Made by a program: the position numbers and the translations under genes
Shown: in pieces, positions 24,800-32,184 of the stretch
How the letters are laid out: every line of letters begins with the position of its first letter
Position numbering within the stretch: the first letter of the stretch is position 1
The notes under the pieces: model-generated
Seen by the model: the letters and a program-made list of their open reading frames with translations, nothing else
What the model was told of the DNA's origin: nothing
Databases searched by the model: none
Assembly: GCA_035710515.1 (NCBI GenBank)
Contig: DASTDE010000001.1
Location: 310,001-374,000, forward strand
DNA from: Candidatus Rubrimentiphilum sp.
Lineage (GTDB): Bacteria; Vulcanimicrobiota; Vulcanimicrobiia; Vulcanimicrobiales; Vulcanimicrobiaceae
Direction: 5' to 3'
Length of the DNA stretch: 64,000 nt

Positions 24800-25908
24800 A
24801 CGTCTGCATCTGCGGGAACGGGAGCCTCGCGCATGCATTAGCCGTCGTGTTCTCGGCAGCCGGCTTAGAAGTCACAGTATTAACGCCTGACGCGGAGGCG
24901 TGGCGTTCGACCCTGCTCCTCTACTACAAAGACTGCGTTCTCGTCGGCCAAGGCATCTTAGCATCGCACGATGCTCGTACCGCGGTACGGTCCGCCGATA
25001 TCGTGATTTGCGCCGTTCCAGCGTCTCAGCGCATCGAACTACTATCCAATATAAAACCTTATCTAAAAAGCCGGGCGTTTGTAGGTTCGTTTCCCGCGGC
25101 TGGCGGTTTCTTTTGGACCGCATCGGCGGCTCTCGGTGATCGCGTGCTCTTTGGGACTGACCGCGTGCCATACGTCAGAGCCGCAGTTGATTACGGGAAA
25201 TCCGTCGAGGTGACCGGGATACGCAGGAGGCTGCTCTTGGGCACCCGGCCATCATCATTTTCAGGGCATCTGTCGGCAGTAATATCCGGAGCGCTCAACA
25301 TGCCGATCGACCCGGACGCTGGTTGTATGTCCGTCATGCTTGCGACGACGAACCCGATCGCGCATCCACCGAGAGTGTATTCACTCTTTAACGGTGCTGC
25401 TCAAGATTACGTCTATCCGGAGGTACCTCGTTTCCTGGCCGATTGGGATACCGAAGCCTCTCATATGCTCCTCTCCTTGGACGATGAACTCAGCGCGTTG
25501 AGTCGATCATTGCCGGCTGATACCTCGAGCCTCAGGCACGTCCTACAACACTTCGAAGTCACATGTTGTGCTGAGCTGACCGAACGTATGCGCAATATCG
25601 TTGCGCAAGACCACGTCTACGCTCCGCTCATAAAAAACAGAGACGACACCGGATATGTCGCGGACCTTCAGTCGCCGTATTTCGTAGAAGACTTTGAATA
25701 CGGACTTACCGTCCTCAGATCGCTTGCGGAGCTTGTAGGTGTCGAAACGCCAACGATGGACCGTCTCCTGACGTGGTACGAACGGTTCACCGGGCGCCGC
25801 TTACTAAAACATGGAACCCTGCGGAATGAGTTCACGGCTGGGCTGCCATTGCCTTGGAATTGCGGGATAAATGACGCAACCGACTTGGGTCGATTCTGTA
25901 ACGCATGA
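24796..25908 (+). CDS. octopine/opine dehydrogenase-like protein 2
   Basis: A second member of the same family, 370 residues. Its Rossmann start CGNGSLAHALAVVFSAAG parallels protein 1. The C-terminal domain has TTNPIAHPPRVYSLFNGAAQ, containing the N-x-x-x-H of the family, then PEVPRFLADWDTEASHMLLS. The GTG at 24796 in GTGTGA overlaps the preceding stop, the same device as at protein 1; a GTG 15 nt upstream is possible. The two are divergent in sequence rather than a fresh copy, so they could form a heterodimer or catalyse successive steps. It is the last gene of the operon. Confidence 0.75.
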   Translation: MNVCICGNGSLAHALAVVFSAAGLEVTVLTPDAEAWRSTLLLYYKDCVLVGQGILASHDARTAVRSADIVICAVPASQRIELLSNIKPYLKSRAFVGSFPAAGGFFWTASAALGDRVLFGTDRVPYVRAAVDYGKSVEVTGIRRRLLLGTRPSSFSGHLSAVISGALNMPIDPDAGCMSVMLATTNPIAHPPRVYSLFNGAAQDYVYPEVPRFLADWDTEASHMLLSLDDELSALSRSLPADTSSLRHVLQHFEVTCCAELTERMRNIVAQDHVYAPLIKNRDDTGYVADLQSPYFVEDFEYGLTVLRSLAELVGVETPTMDRLLTWYERFTGRRLLKHGTLRNEFTAGLPLPWNCGINDATDLGRFCNA

Positions 25909-26064
25909 TCGTGACTCTAAACTGTTATCGCGGGACCGATGAGGGGCACGCTGTTGCGACAGCTACAAGACTGGGAAAAAAGGGCAAGAGCACGAAGGTT
26001 AAACTCGTTTTTTGAAGAGTCGCGTTTATTTGCGCTTACTAGCGAGTGTGCGCGCCGCCGAACA

Positions 26065-26271
26065 TTAGCCAACGTTTCCGAAGTAAGCTTGAAGGAGAAG
26101 TTCAGTCACGATCTTCGCTCCGTCGGGAATCAGGAGCATTTCGTGTGGGGTCTTGCCGTCGAGACGCGCCTTTGGGCTCGAAAGCCACCTTTTCGCCAAT
26201 TGTTCATCGCCGAATACTGCGTTCGCGAGTCTTCTAACGCGATCCAGCGTGTCCGCAACATCCTCGTTCAA
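26065..26271 (-). CDS. MbcA/ParS/Xre antitoxin-type toxin-binding domain (DUF2384)
   Basis: 68 residues matching only the C-terminal toxin-binding domain of this antitoxin family: RRLANAVFGDEQLAKRWLSS, then LDGKTPHEMLLIPDGAKIVT and a final YFG. The N-terminal DNA-binding domain of full-length members is missing and no RES-type toxin is adjacent. The start is a TTG 4 nt after the third recombinase stops; the frame stays open further upstream inside that gene, so the real protein could be longer. It may be a cargo remnant or a third-party regulator carried by the recombinase trio. Confidence 0.6.
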   Translation of the reverse strand: MNEDVADTLDRVRRLANAVFGDEQLAKRWLSSPKARLDGKTPHEMLLIPDGAKIVTELLLQAYFGNVG

Positions 26272-26275
26272 GGCC

Positions 26276-27175
26276 CTAATCCAGCAGGCTTGGCGGGAGG
26301 CTGTTCCAATCCGGTTCGGCTCGCAGGAGGCGCCTGAACGATCGCTCCTCGCCGAAGCCGCTTCGGTAGAGCGCCAGCCCCGGGCCTAGCTCTTTGAGGG
26401 ACCGCAGCGCGTGTGCGCGCCGTATCGACGTGGTGTTATAGCCTTTGTGCCCGTGACCAATTTTTGCAAGAGCAAGTCTTAATGGAACGCCTACAAGCGC
26501 GTTCACCTCTTGAAATGGCTCATACCAGGTGTTGATCCTGGCCGAACCCTGTGTCAGCGGAAATACATATGCTTGAGGGTCAGTTGGAGCCCCCGCGATC
26601 CGCAGCCAATCTTCGACGGCTGCGACGGCACAGTAGGTCGGATCCTTGGATTTAGGTACGGCCATCTGCCGATAAGCGTGCGCGTGAGATGGTAACCAGC
26701 GCAACGTTATCCCCTTTAGCTTTCGCCTTGGCTTGATCCAACCGAGTTTCAGCTGGGACAAACTTATCTCGGCTAGACCGGTCCACCAGACAAGCAAGTG
26801 CGTCGCGCGGGCTCTTGAACCGAAGAATGTGTCGGGACGAAAAGTTGCCAAGACTTGCCGAAAATCCGATTTCAGCATGAGCGGTGAAGGGTCATTCGGT
26901 GGCTTTACGTGGGCGCTTCGTTTGAGCTGTGCAAGAAAGGCCAGCACAAGCTCATGCTGTTCCTCGAGTTCTGCCTTTCGATTTGGGCCGATCTGGCGAA
27001 TAGCACGGGCCATATTGTCGAGCGTGTGGTAGGCATATCCGTTATCCGGGTCAACGAAGGATTCCAGCCAGGCAATTTTGTGCATCGCATTGACTTGACG
27101 ATCCACCACACCGTGTGTTGCCAAGAACTGCCGAAATCGCTTGCGGTAGGCGAGCACGTTTTGCCGAGCTTTCAC
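26276..27175 (-). CDS. third trio recombinase, catalytically degenerate
   Basis: 299 residues with an N-terminal helical DNA-binding part (FLATHGVVDRQVNAMHKIAW) and a C-terminal domain aligned to tyrosine recombinases. The first catalytic Arg region reads WWTGLAEISLSQLKLG, where the family has G-x-R. The C-terminal box keeps SIRRAHALRS, but the usual H-x-x-R and terminal Tyr are not seen. The Cys pair present in its two upstream relatives is reduced to one. It starts with ATGA overlapping the second gene. It is probably a structural partner rather than an enzyme. Confidence 0.6.
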   Translation of the reverse strand: MKARQNVLAYRKRFRQFLATHGVVDRQVNAMHKIAWLESFVDPDNGYAYHTLDNMARAIRQIGPNRKAELEEQHELVLAFLAQLKRSAHVKPPNDPSPLMLKSDFRQVLATFRPDTFFGSRARATHLLVWWTGLAEISLSQLKLGWIKPRRKLKGITLRWLPSHAHAYRQMAVPKSKDPTYCAVAAVEDWLRIAGAPTDPQAYVFPLTQGSARINTWYEPFQEVNALVGVPLRLALAKIGHGHKGYNTTSIRRAHALRSLKELGPGLALYRSGFGEERSFRRLLRAEPDWNSLPPSLLD

Positions 27176-28098
27176 CGAGAGGGGTCCAGTGCGGACCGCG
27201 CACGCTGCATTAGCACGTCATCGTCGACATATCCGAAAGTTGCGAAAATATGTTTGTGTCGAAGTTTACGTTGAATTCTGTCCCAGGGCCAATTTGCAAC
27301 CACTGCGCCGGTCGCCGCCCCCCGTCGTGTGGAGTAGGCTGAGTAGCCCTTGGGCGAGCAACCTACGCGTCGGAGCGTATCTTTCAGCGATCGCGTGAAA
27401 CTGCCGGTGGCCACCACTGAACATCCGATCTTATACCCGGGCCGGAACGTTGGAAAGAGTAGTCCTCGATGATTCCATCCAAGGAAATCGATCCAATCTT
27501 TCAGCGCGCAGACTGGACAGATCGAGGCATCTGCTGTGTGCGCAACCGGAATGAATTCCGGATCGCCACTTTGATTTGTTTTTGAACGCGAGATTGTCAG
27601 TACGATTCCCTTGTCGTATGCAGCAAGTATGCCGGCAGGATATCGTAGCCTGAGTACTTCGCTCGGTCGACACCAGGTATCACACAGCAGCAACAGAATC
27701 GCTTTCAGCCGACGCTGCCAGGGATATTTAGCACTAAGAGCCTGCGCGCACTTGCGCATCAGCCGGGGGAGAAGTGGCTTGGCTTTGCGCGGCGCTTCGC
27801 ACAGGCGCTTGCAAAGGCGTCGCGCGAAGGCGTGCGAGCGCCGCGTGATCGGGCAGCGTTGTCCGGAAGCGCGGTATGAGCTCTCAATGCTGACAACAAG
27901 GTCGGGCAATGTTCGGCGAAACGGCCGTTCTGCTGTGCGGCCCGTTCTATCATAAGTAACTGGTCGAGTTGTACAATACGAAAGAAAAGCGAAGATGTGG
28001 GGATCTTCTCGGATCATATCTGGCTCAACACAGAACCACTCTTTGGCGAAAGCTTCAAGTTGCTCGCGATGAGTGCGCCGCTGAACGTCACGCGTCAT
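27172..28098 (-). CDS. second trio tyrosine recombinase
   Basis: 308 residues. The catalytic set is visible: Arg in CDTWCRPSEVLRLRYP, the second box YSTRRGAATGAVV, LRHKHIF and the Tyr in ATFGYVDDD. A Cys pair (ASICPVCALKDW) lies in the middle. ATG 28098 is chosen because it gives a normal length and an 11-nt overlap with the upstream gene; a longer frame to 28212 would overlap by 125 nt. It works with its neighbours in moving or maintaining the element. Confidence 0.72.
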   Translation of the reverse strand: MTRDVQRRTHREQLEAFAKEWFCVEPDMIREDPHIFAFLSYCTTRPVTYDRTGRTAERPFRRTLPDLVVSIESSYRASGQRCPITRRSHAFARRLCKRLCEAPRKAKPLLPRLMRKCAQALSAKYPWQRRLKAILLLLCDTWCRPSEVLRLRYPAGILAAYDKGIVLTISRSKTNQSGDPEFIPVAHTADASICPVCALKDWIDFLGWNHRGLLFPTFRPGYKIGCSVVATGSFTRSLKDTLRRVGCSPKGYSAYSTRRGAATGAVVANWPWDRIQRKLRHKHIFATFGYVDDDVLMQRARSALDPSR

Positions 28099-29263
28099 GA
28101 CGCCATCCGCGATCCGGATCAGTGGACTCGGCGGTTTGTTTATCGAGAAGTGAGTCAGACGGCACCCGCTGCCATGGATCGATCTGCTCAATATATGCGC
28201 GTAAACCGGCACGTGAACGATGGAGAGTGGTATGCATGATCTCCTCGTCAGACCAGCCCTGGCGGATGCCTTCCTTGACTACCCAATGCCGGTACGAATG
28301 ACTTGTATAATGTTCATAATGCGGGACACCAGCCCGACGAAGATTATGTCTCAGTAAATAGCTCACGGATTTTGGGGAAAGCGCACGTTCGCCAACGTGA
28401 TCCCAGCGGTCTATCTTACGAAAAGCAGGCCCGCGCGGTAAATTCAACTTTTGGACGTAATGATGCAATGCGCACGGCGCGCAATTGACATGTTTCTTTT
28501 GATGCCGAACGCCGACCCAGTAGAGTTCATAGGTTGAGTCGGTCTTTTGGTGTCGCCAGCCTATAAGCACTCCCTTTGGCTTGAACGTCAGATGCTCTAG
28601 CCGAATACTGGTGATGCTAGCGCCACGGAAGCCTCGATTTGACCCCAACGTCTCGATCGCAGCGTCCCTTGCGCCGCGTAGCGTTTCAGTTTCATGCGAC
28701 AACAGCTTGGTAATGACTGGTCGAGACAATGGTTTAGCCTTGTGCGTAGCCCGGTGATCAAAACGGGCCAGCTTGCGCATGAGCCTCTTGTGTTCGGACG
28801 TTCGCGTGGGAGATGTTAGGCCGTATTGCCGGAATAACGCGGCAATCCCGGCCGCGTGCCGTAGCACGGTGCGATGTCGCCGACACGGTCGCCCTTCGGC
28901 TTGTGGTTCACTCGCCAGCTGTGTGAAATAACTCCTCCAGAACTCGCGCGTCGGCATTAGGAAATCGAGCTTTGCCGATTCGGTCGCCGCAATGTAATGG
29001 CGTTGATCGCCTGCGTACGCGCGTTCCGTGTTAGGGCGATCCTCGTCCGCTTGTTCTAGTGCAAGGTCGACCAGGCCGGCCAGCTCAGACGACATTTCTC
29101 GAACGGATTGCGCCGGTTCCGAAAGCATGAATTCCTTCAGGCGAGCACGTCGATCGGCCACGCTGGACGCGCTGGGGCGTGGCCAAGAAACTGGCCCGGA
29201 CTTTGGTTTACGGCGGTTGGCGGTGCGCCCAACCCGCGCATCGGGATCGGCGACAAAATGCAT
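28088..29263 (-). CDS. first trio tyrosine recombinase
   Basis: 391 residues. An N-terminal SAM-like helical DNA-binding part (residues 65-150, including TERAYAGDQRHYIAA and FWRSYFTQLASEP) precedes the catalytic domain. Catalytic residues: Arg in SNRGFRGASITSIRLEHL, SHSYRHWVV, LHRSRAGLRAY with the final Tyr. A Cys pair lies in NCAPCALHHYV. ATG 29263 is fixed by a strong GAGGAGAG ribosome binding site; the open frame runs on upstream without a better signal. It heads the trio operon. Confidence 0.75.
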   Translation of the reverse strand: MHFVADPDARVGRTANRRKPKSGPVSWPRPSASSVADRRARLKEFMLSEPAQSVREMSSELAGLVDLALEQADEDRPNTERAYAGDQRHYIAATESAKLDFLMPTREFWRSYFTQLASEPQAEGRPCRRHRTVLRHAAGIAALFRQYGLTSPTRTSEHKRLMRKLARFDHRATHKAKPLSRPVITKLLSHETETLRGARDAAIETLGSNRGFRGASITSIRLEHLTFKPKGVLIGWRHQKTDSTYELYWVGVRHQKKHVNCAPCALHHYVQKLNLPRGPAFRKIDRWDHVGERALSPKSVSYLLRHNLRRAGVPHYEHYTSHSYRHWVVKEGIRQGWSDEEIMHTTLHRSRAGLRAYIEQIDPWQRVPSDSLLDKQTAESTDPDRGWRHDA

Positions 29264-29557
29264 TGCTCTCCTCCTCAATTCAGAAGGAGAGCATCTTAAT
29301 TTATTGCGGCAGTTTGCGTAAATTGACGATGGATGTACGTTTGCGCCGGCAAGCGCGATGTGCATTCGCCGCGTCGACAAGTTTTGTTTACAAGACTTGG
29401 TCTTGGACCAAGAAGTGGCGGCGGCTTCGCGTTCAATTGGTGTCTTCCTCGCACCTTTTTTGATGGAGGGCAGGCGCAGGAGAGAACGCGCGCGTGCGAC
29501 GTATGCTGATTCGGTGAGCGTGGTTTTTCCCCTGGTGGCTCCGCTGTGTTTTGGTGA

Positions 29558-30190
29558 ATGTTGAAGAATGAGTGTGCCGTGCGTCAACGTCAGGCGATGT
29601 ACGTTGACCGAGTGAGAGCGTCGTTTTGTGCGCAATTGCTGCTCGAAGTTGCTCGCCACTTTAAAATGTCACGTGATGACTGGGCGGCTCTGGTTCAAGA
29701 TGGAGCCAACCAGAACAGACCAAAGACGCAGAGCAAATACATCGCGGTGCGGTACGGCTTCCAAGGGATTTTGGAATCTGATTTGAGAGCGAATTGTCGC
29801 GAAACAAGCGCGCATTGCAGACAGCGCGGCGCATGCTCTCACCAGAAGGCTCTGCTTGTCGAGATGGAAAACGCCGTGGAAGAGATTCTTCGAAGCCCCG
29901 CTGCGTTTGGGCATCACCTTGTGTGTCCAGAGGAGGAATGCTGTCAGGCAATGGTTTCGGACTGCGAAGCGATGCTGAGGCGCTATCCGCGACTGTACGC
30001 GGCAGTAGGCGAGCTCGTCCTGAGGGATTTTCGGCACGTCCTGCCGCGCCTGACGCGAGCCCCACGGCGCCCTCGACCGGCGCCGCGGAGACAGAATTCG
30101 ACCTTGCCCTGCATTTTCGCGCTGCTCCTGGCCGGGGTCGCGTGGATTCCCGCGTGTAGTATCCCGATACTGTGCACCCAACCGCACTGA
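29558..30190 (+). CDS. hypothetical protein, doubtful 3' part
   Basis: A 210-codon frame. Residues 14-165 look protein-like (ASFCAQLLLEVARHFKMSRD, LRANCRETSAHCRQRGACSH, CEAMLRRYPRLYAAVGELVL) with several Cys and His, but no family is recognised. The last 40 residues are Arg/Pro-rich and then hydrophobic and run 19 nt into the RNase J gene, as if read-through past a lost stop. It could be a decayed gene at the border between accessory and core DNA. Confidence 0.35.
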   Translation: MLKNECAVRQRQAMYVDRVRASFCAQLLLEVARHFKMSRDDWAALVQDGANQNRPKTQSKYIAVRYGFQGILESDLRANCRETSAHCRQRGACSHQKALLVEMENAVEEILRSPAAFGHHLVCPEEECCQAMVSDCEAMLRRYPRLYAAVGELVLRDFRHVLPRLTRAPRRPRPAPRRQNSTLPCIFALLLAGVAWIPACSIPILCTQPH

Positions 30191-31866
30191 CAGTCCCCGA
30201 GCCTCCGGCCGGCCCATACCTGCGGATCATTCCGCTGGGCGGCTGCGGGGAGATCGGGCGCAACATGACCGTGATCGAAACGAACGACGACCTGATCGCC
30301 GTCGATTGCGGATTGATGTTCCCCGACGAAGAGATGTACGGCGTGGACATCGTCATCAACGATTTCACGTACTTACGCGAGCGCCGCGACAAGTTTCGCG
30401 CGCTGCTGGTCACGCACGGCCACGAAGATCACATCGGCGGAATTCCTTACCTCTTGCGCGAGTTCAACGTACCGGTCGTCGGAACGCCGCTGACCCTGGC
30501 GTTGATCAAGGCCAAGTCGCGCGACCATAAGATGATCGGCGACGCGCAGCTGGTCACGGTCAAGCCCGGCGACCGCGTGAGCTACGGATCGATCGACGCG
30601 GAGTTCATCCACATCAACCACTCGGTTTCGGGAGCCTGCGCGCTGGCGTTGCGCACCCAAGTCGGAACGGTTTTCCACACGGGCGACTTCAAATTCGACC
30701 AAACGCCGATCGACGGAAGGCCCGCGGACTTCGCTGCGATCGCGCGCGTCGGCGACGAGGGCGTGCTGTGCATGCTCTCCGACAGTACGAACGCCGAACG
30801 TCCGGGGCACACACTCTCGGAGCGGATCGTCGGCGAAGCGTTTACAAATGTTTTCTCGCACGCGAAGGGCCGGATCATCGTTGCATCCTTCGCTTCGAAT
30901 GTTCCGCGTATTCAACAAGTGATCGAACACGCGATTGCCTTCGATCGAAAGATCGCGTTTCTGGGACGCTCGCTGACCAACGTCGTGCACTTTGCATCCG
31001 AACTCGGCTATTTGAGCGTTCCGTCCGATCGCACGATTCGCGTCGAGGAGATCGACGAATTGCCGCCCGATAAAGTCGTGGTCATGACGACCGGGTCTCA
31101 AGGCGAGCCGATGAGCGGGCTGACGCGCATGTCGGTTCGCGATCATCCAAAGCTGAAGATCGTGCCGGGCGACACGGTCGTGATCAGCGCGACGCCGATT
31201 CCCGGCAACGAAAAAGGCGTCTACAAAACGATTAACAATCTCTACCGGCTCGGCGCGATCGTCGTGCACGGCACCGACGGGCGTTCGCACGTTTCCGGGC
31301 ACGGATCGCAAGAAGAGCTGCTCCTGATGCTCAACCTGGTGCGCCCCGAGTTTTTCGTGCCGGTGCACGGCGAGTATCGCATGCTCGTGCAGCACGGTAA
31401 GCTGGCGCAGCGAACCGGCGTGGAGGCGCGCAACGTGTTCGTCGTAGAGAACGGCGACGTGCTCGAGTTTACGCCCGACTACGGCGACAAGATCGGTAAG
31501 ACGTACGGCGGCCATGTTTTTGTGGACGGCTCCGGCGTCGGCGACGTGGGCGAAGCGGTCTTGCGCGACCGCCGGCTGCTGGCGGCCGACGGCTTCATGA
31601 TGGTGGTCGTGACGATCGACGCCGAGGAAGCGCACGTGATTGCCGGGCCCGACATCATCTCGCGCGGCGTCTTTTACATGCCCGACGCCGGCGGCGTCAT
31701 TGAAGAGCTGCGCGCCGAACTCACGACGCTCATACAAGAGGTTTCAGTCGAAGGTCTGCGTGACGTCAACACGGTGAAGGAGCACATTCGCGAGGGTCTA
31801 GCCAAGGCCATTATGGCCCGCTACAAACGCCGGCCGATCATCGTGCCGGTAGTAATGGAGGTTTGA
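30172..31866 (+). CDS. rnj: ribonuclease J
   Basis: A metallo-beta-lactamase/beta-CASP ribonuclease that degrades and matures RNA in the cytoplasm. It opens with LRIIPLGGCGEIGRNMTVIE, typical for the family. The zinc motif HGHEDH is near residue 81. The beta-CASP part has VIVASFASNVPRIQQ, and SGHGSQEELLLM and PVHGEYRML follow at about 380-405. The C-terminal domain is complete at 564 residues. GTG 30172 is the first start; MTV at about residue 33 is too far in. It is the first housekeeping gene after the accessory region. It is followed by an export-signal gene 6 nt downstream. Confidence 0.9.
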   Translation: MHPTALTVPEPPAGPYLRIIPLGGCGEIGRNMTVIETNDDLIAVDCGLMFPDEEMYGVDIVINDFTYLRERRDKFRALLVTHGHEDHIGGIPYLLREFNVPVVGTPLTLALIKAKSRDHKMIGDAQLVTVKPGDRVSYGSIDAEFIHINHSVSGACALALRTQVGTVFHTGDFKFDQTPIDGRPADFAAIARVGDEGVLCMLSDSTNAERPGHTLSERIVGEAFTNVFSHAKGRIIVASFASNVPRIQQVIEHAIAFDRKIAFLGRSLTNVVHFASELGYLSVPSDRTIRVEEIDELPPDKVVVMTTGSQGEPMSGLTRMSVRDHPKLKIVPGDTVVISATPIPGNEKGVYKTINNLYRLGAIVVHGTDGRSHVSGHGSQEELLLMLNLVRPEFFVPVHGEYRMLVQHGKLAQRTGVEARNVFVVENGDVLEFTPDYGDKIGKTYGGHVFVDGSGVGDVGEAVLRDRRLLAADGFMMVVVTIDAEEAHVIAGPDIISRGVFYMPDAGGVIEELRAELTTLIQEVSVEGLRDVNTVKEHIREGLAKAIMARYKRRPIIVPVVMEV

Positions 31867-31872
31867 TTAACT

Positions 31873-32184
31873 TTGAAAACGCGCAAACAGTTCATCGCCG
31901 CGGCCGTTAGCGCCGGGGCCATTTTGGCAGCTCCGGCCGGGGCGAAATCCGCCCCCACGCCCGCACCCACAGCCACGCCGGCGCCGAGAAAGCCGTCCGA
32001 CGCAGCGACGGCGCTCGCCGCGCGCATGCGCGCTTTCGATCCGAAACTCACCGACGACGAGCTTCAGACGATCGCCGAAGGTATCGACGGAGGCTTGCAG
32101 ATCGGCCGCGCAGTCAATCCGAAGGGCACGTCAATCCCGAATTCGATCGAGCCGGCTACTTCATTTAAGGTGATAACGTCATGA
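31873..32184 (+). CDS. secreted small protein preceding the amidase
   Basis: 103 residues with a signal peptide (FIAAAVSAGAILAAPAGAKS), a Pro/Ala linker (APTPAPTATPAPRK) and a helical end (TALAARMRAFDPKLTDDELQ) finishing at TSFKVITS. It overlaps the amidase start as ATGA and so is coupled to it. Members of this arrangement look like an N-terminal export piece split from the amidase; whether the two polypeptides associate is not known. Start TTG 31873 is uncertain. Confidence 0.6.
   Translation: MKTRKQFIAAAVSAGAILAAPAGAKSAPTPAPTATPAPRKPSDAATALAARMRAFDPKLTDDELQTIAEGIDGGLQIGRAVNPKGTSIPNSIEPATSFKVITS

Larger units (their letters stand above)
26276..29263 (-). mobile_element. recombinase-in-trio (RIT-like) element core
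   Basis: Three tyrosine recombinase genes of about 391, 308 and 299 codons lie in a row on the minus strand with 11-nt and 4-nt overlaps. That matches the published RIT element layout of three different recombinases in tandem. All three share a local motif before a helix: NCAPCALHHYV, SICPVCALKDW and TYCAVAAVEDW. Flanking inverted repeats were not found by eye, so the outer borders are unknown. Confidence 0.65.

Noticed and set aside
25939-26337. A 132-codon plus-strand frame after the opine dehydrogenases
   Set aside because: It is the complement of the DUF2384 antitoxin domain, whose minus-strand reading matches a known family.
25964-29397. TACAAGACT at 25964 and 29389 as a possible direct repeat around the recombinase trio
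   Set aside because: Nine bases is within chance for this distance and the flanks do not match further.
29661-30413. A 250-codon minus-strand frame
   Set aside because: Overlaps the start of RNase J and is Ser/Arg/Pro-rich in the manner of a shadow frame.
30373-31737. A 454-codon open frame on the minus strand
   Set aside because: It lies fully antisense to RNase J and has the Arg/His/Asp-rich composition of a high-GC shadow frame.
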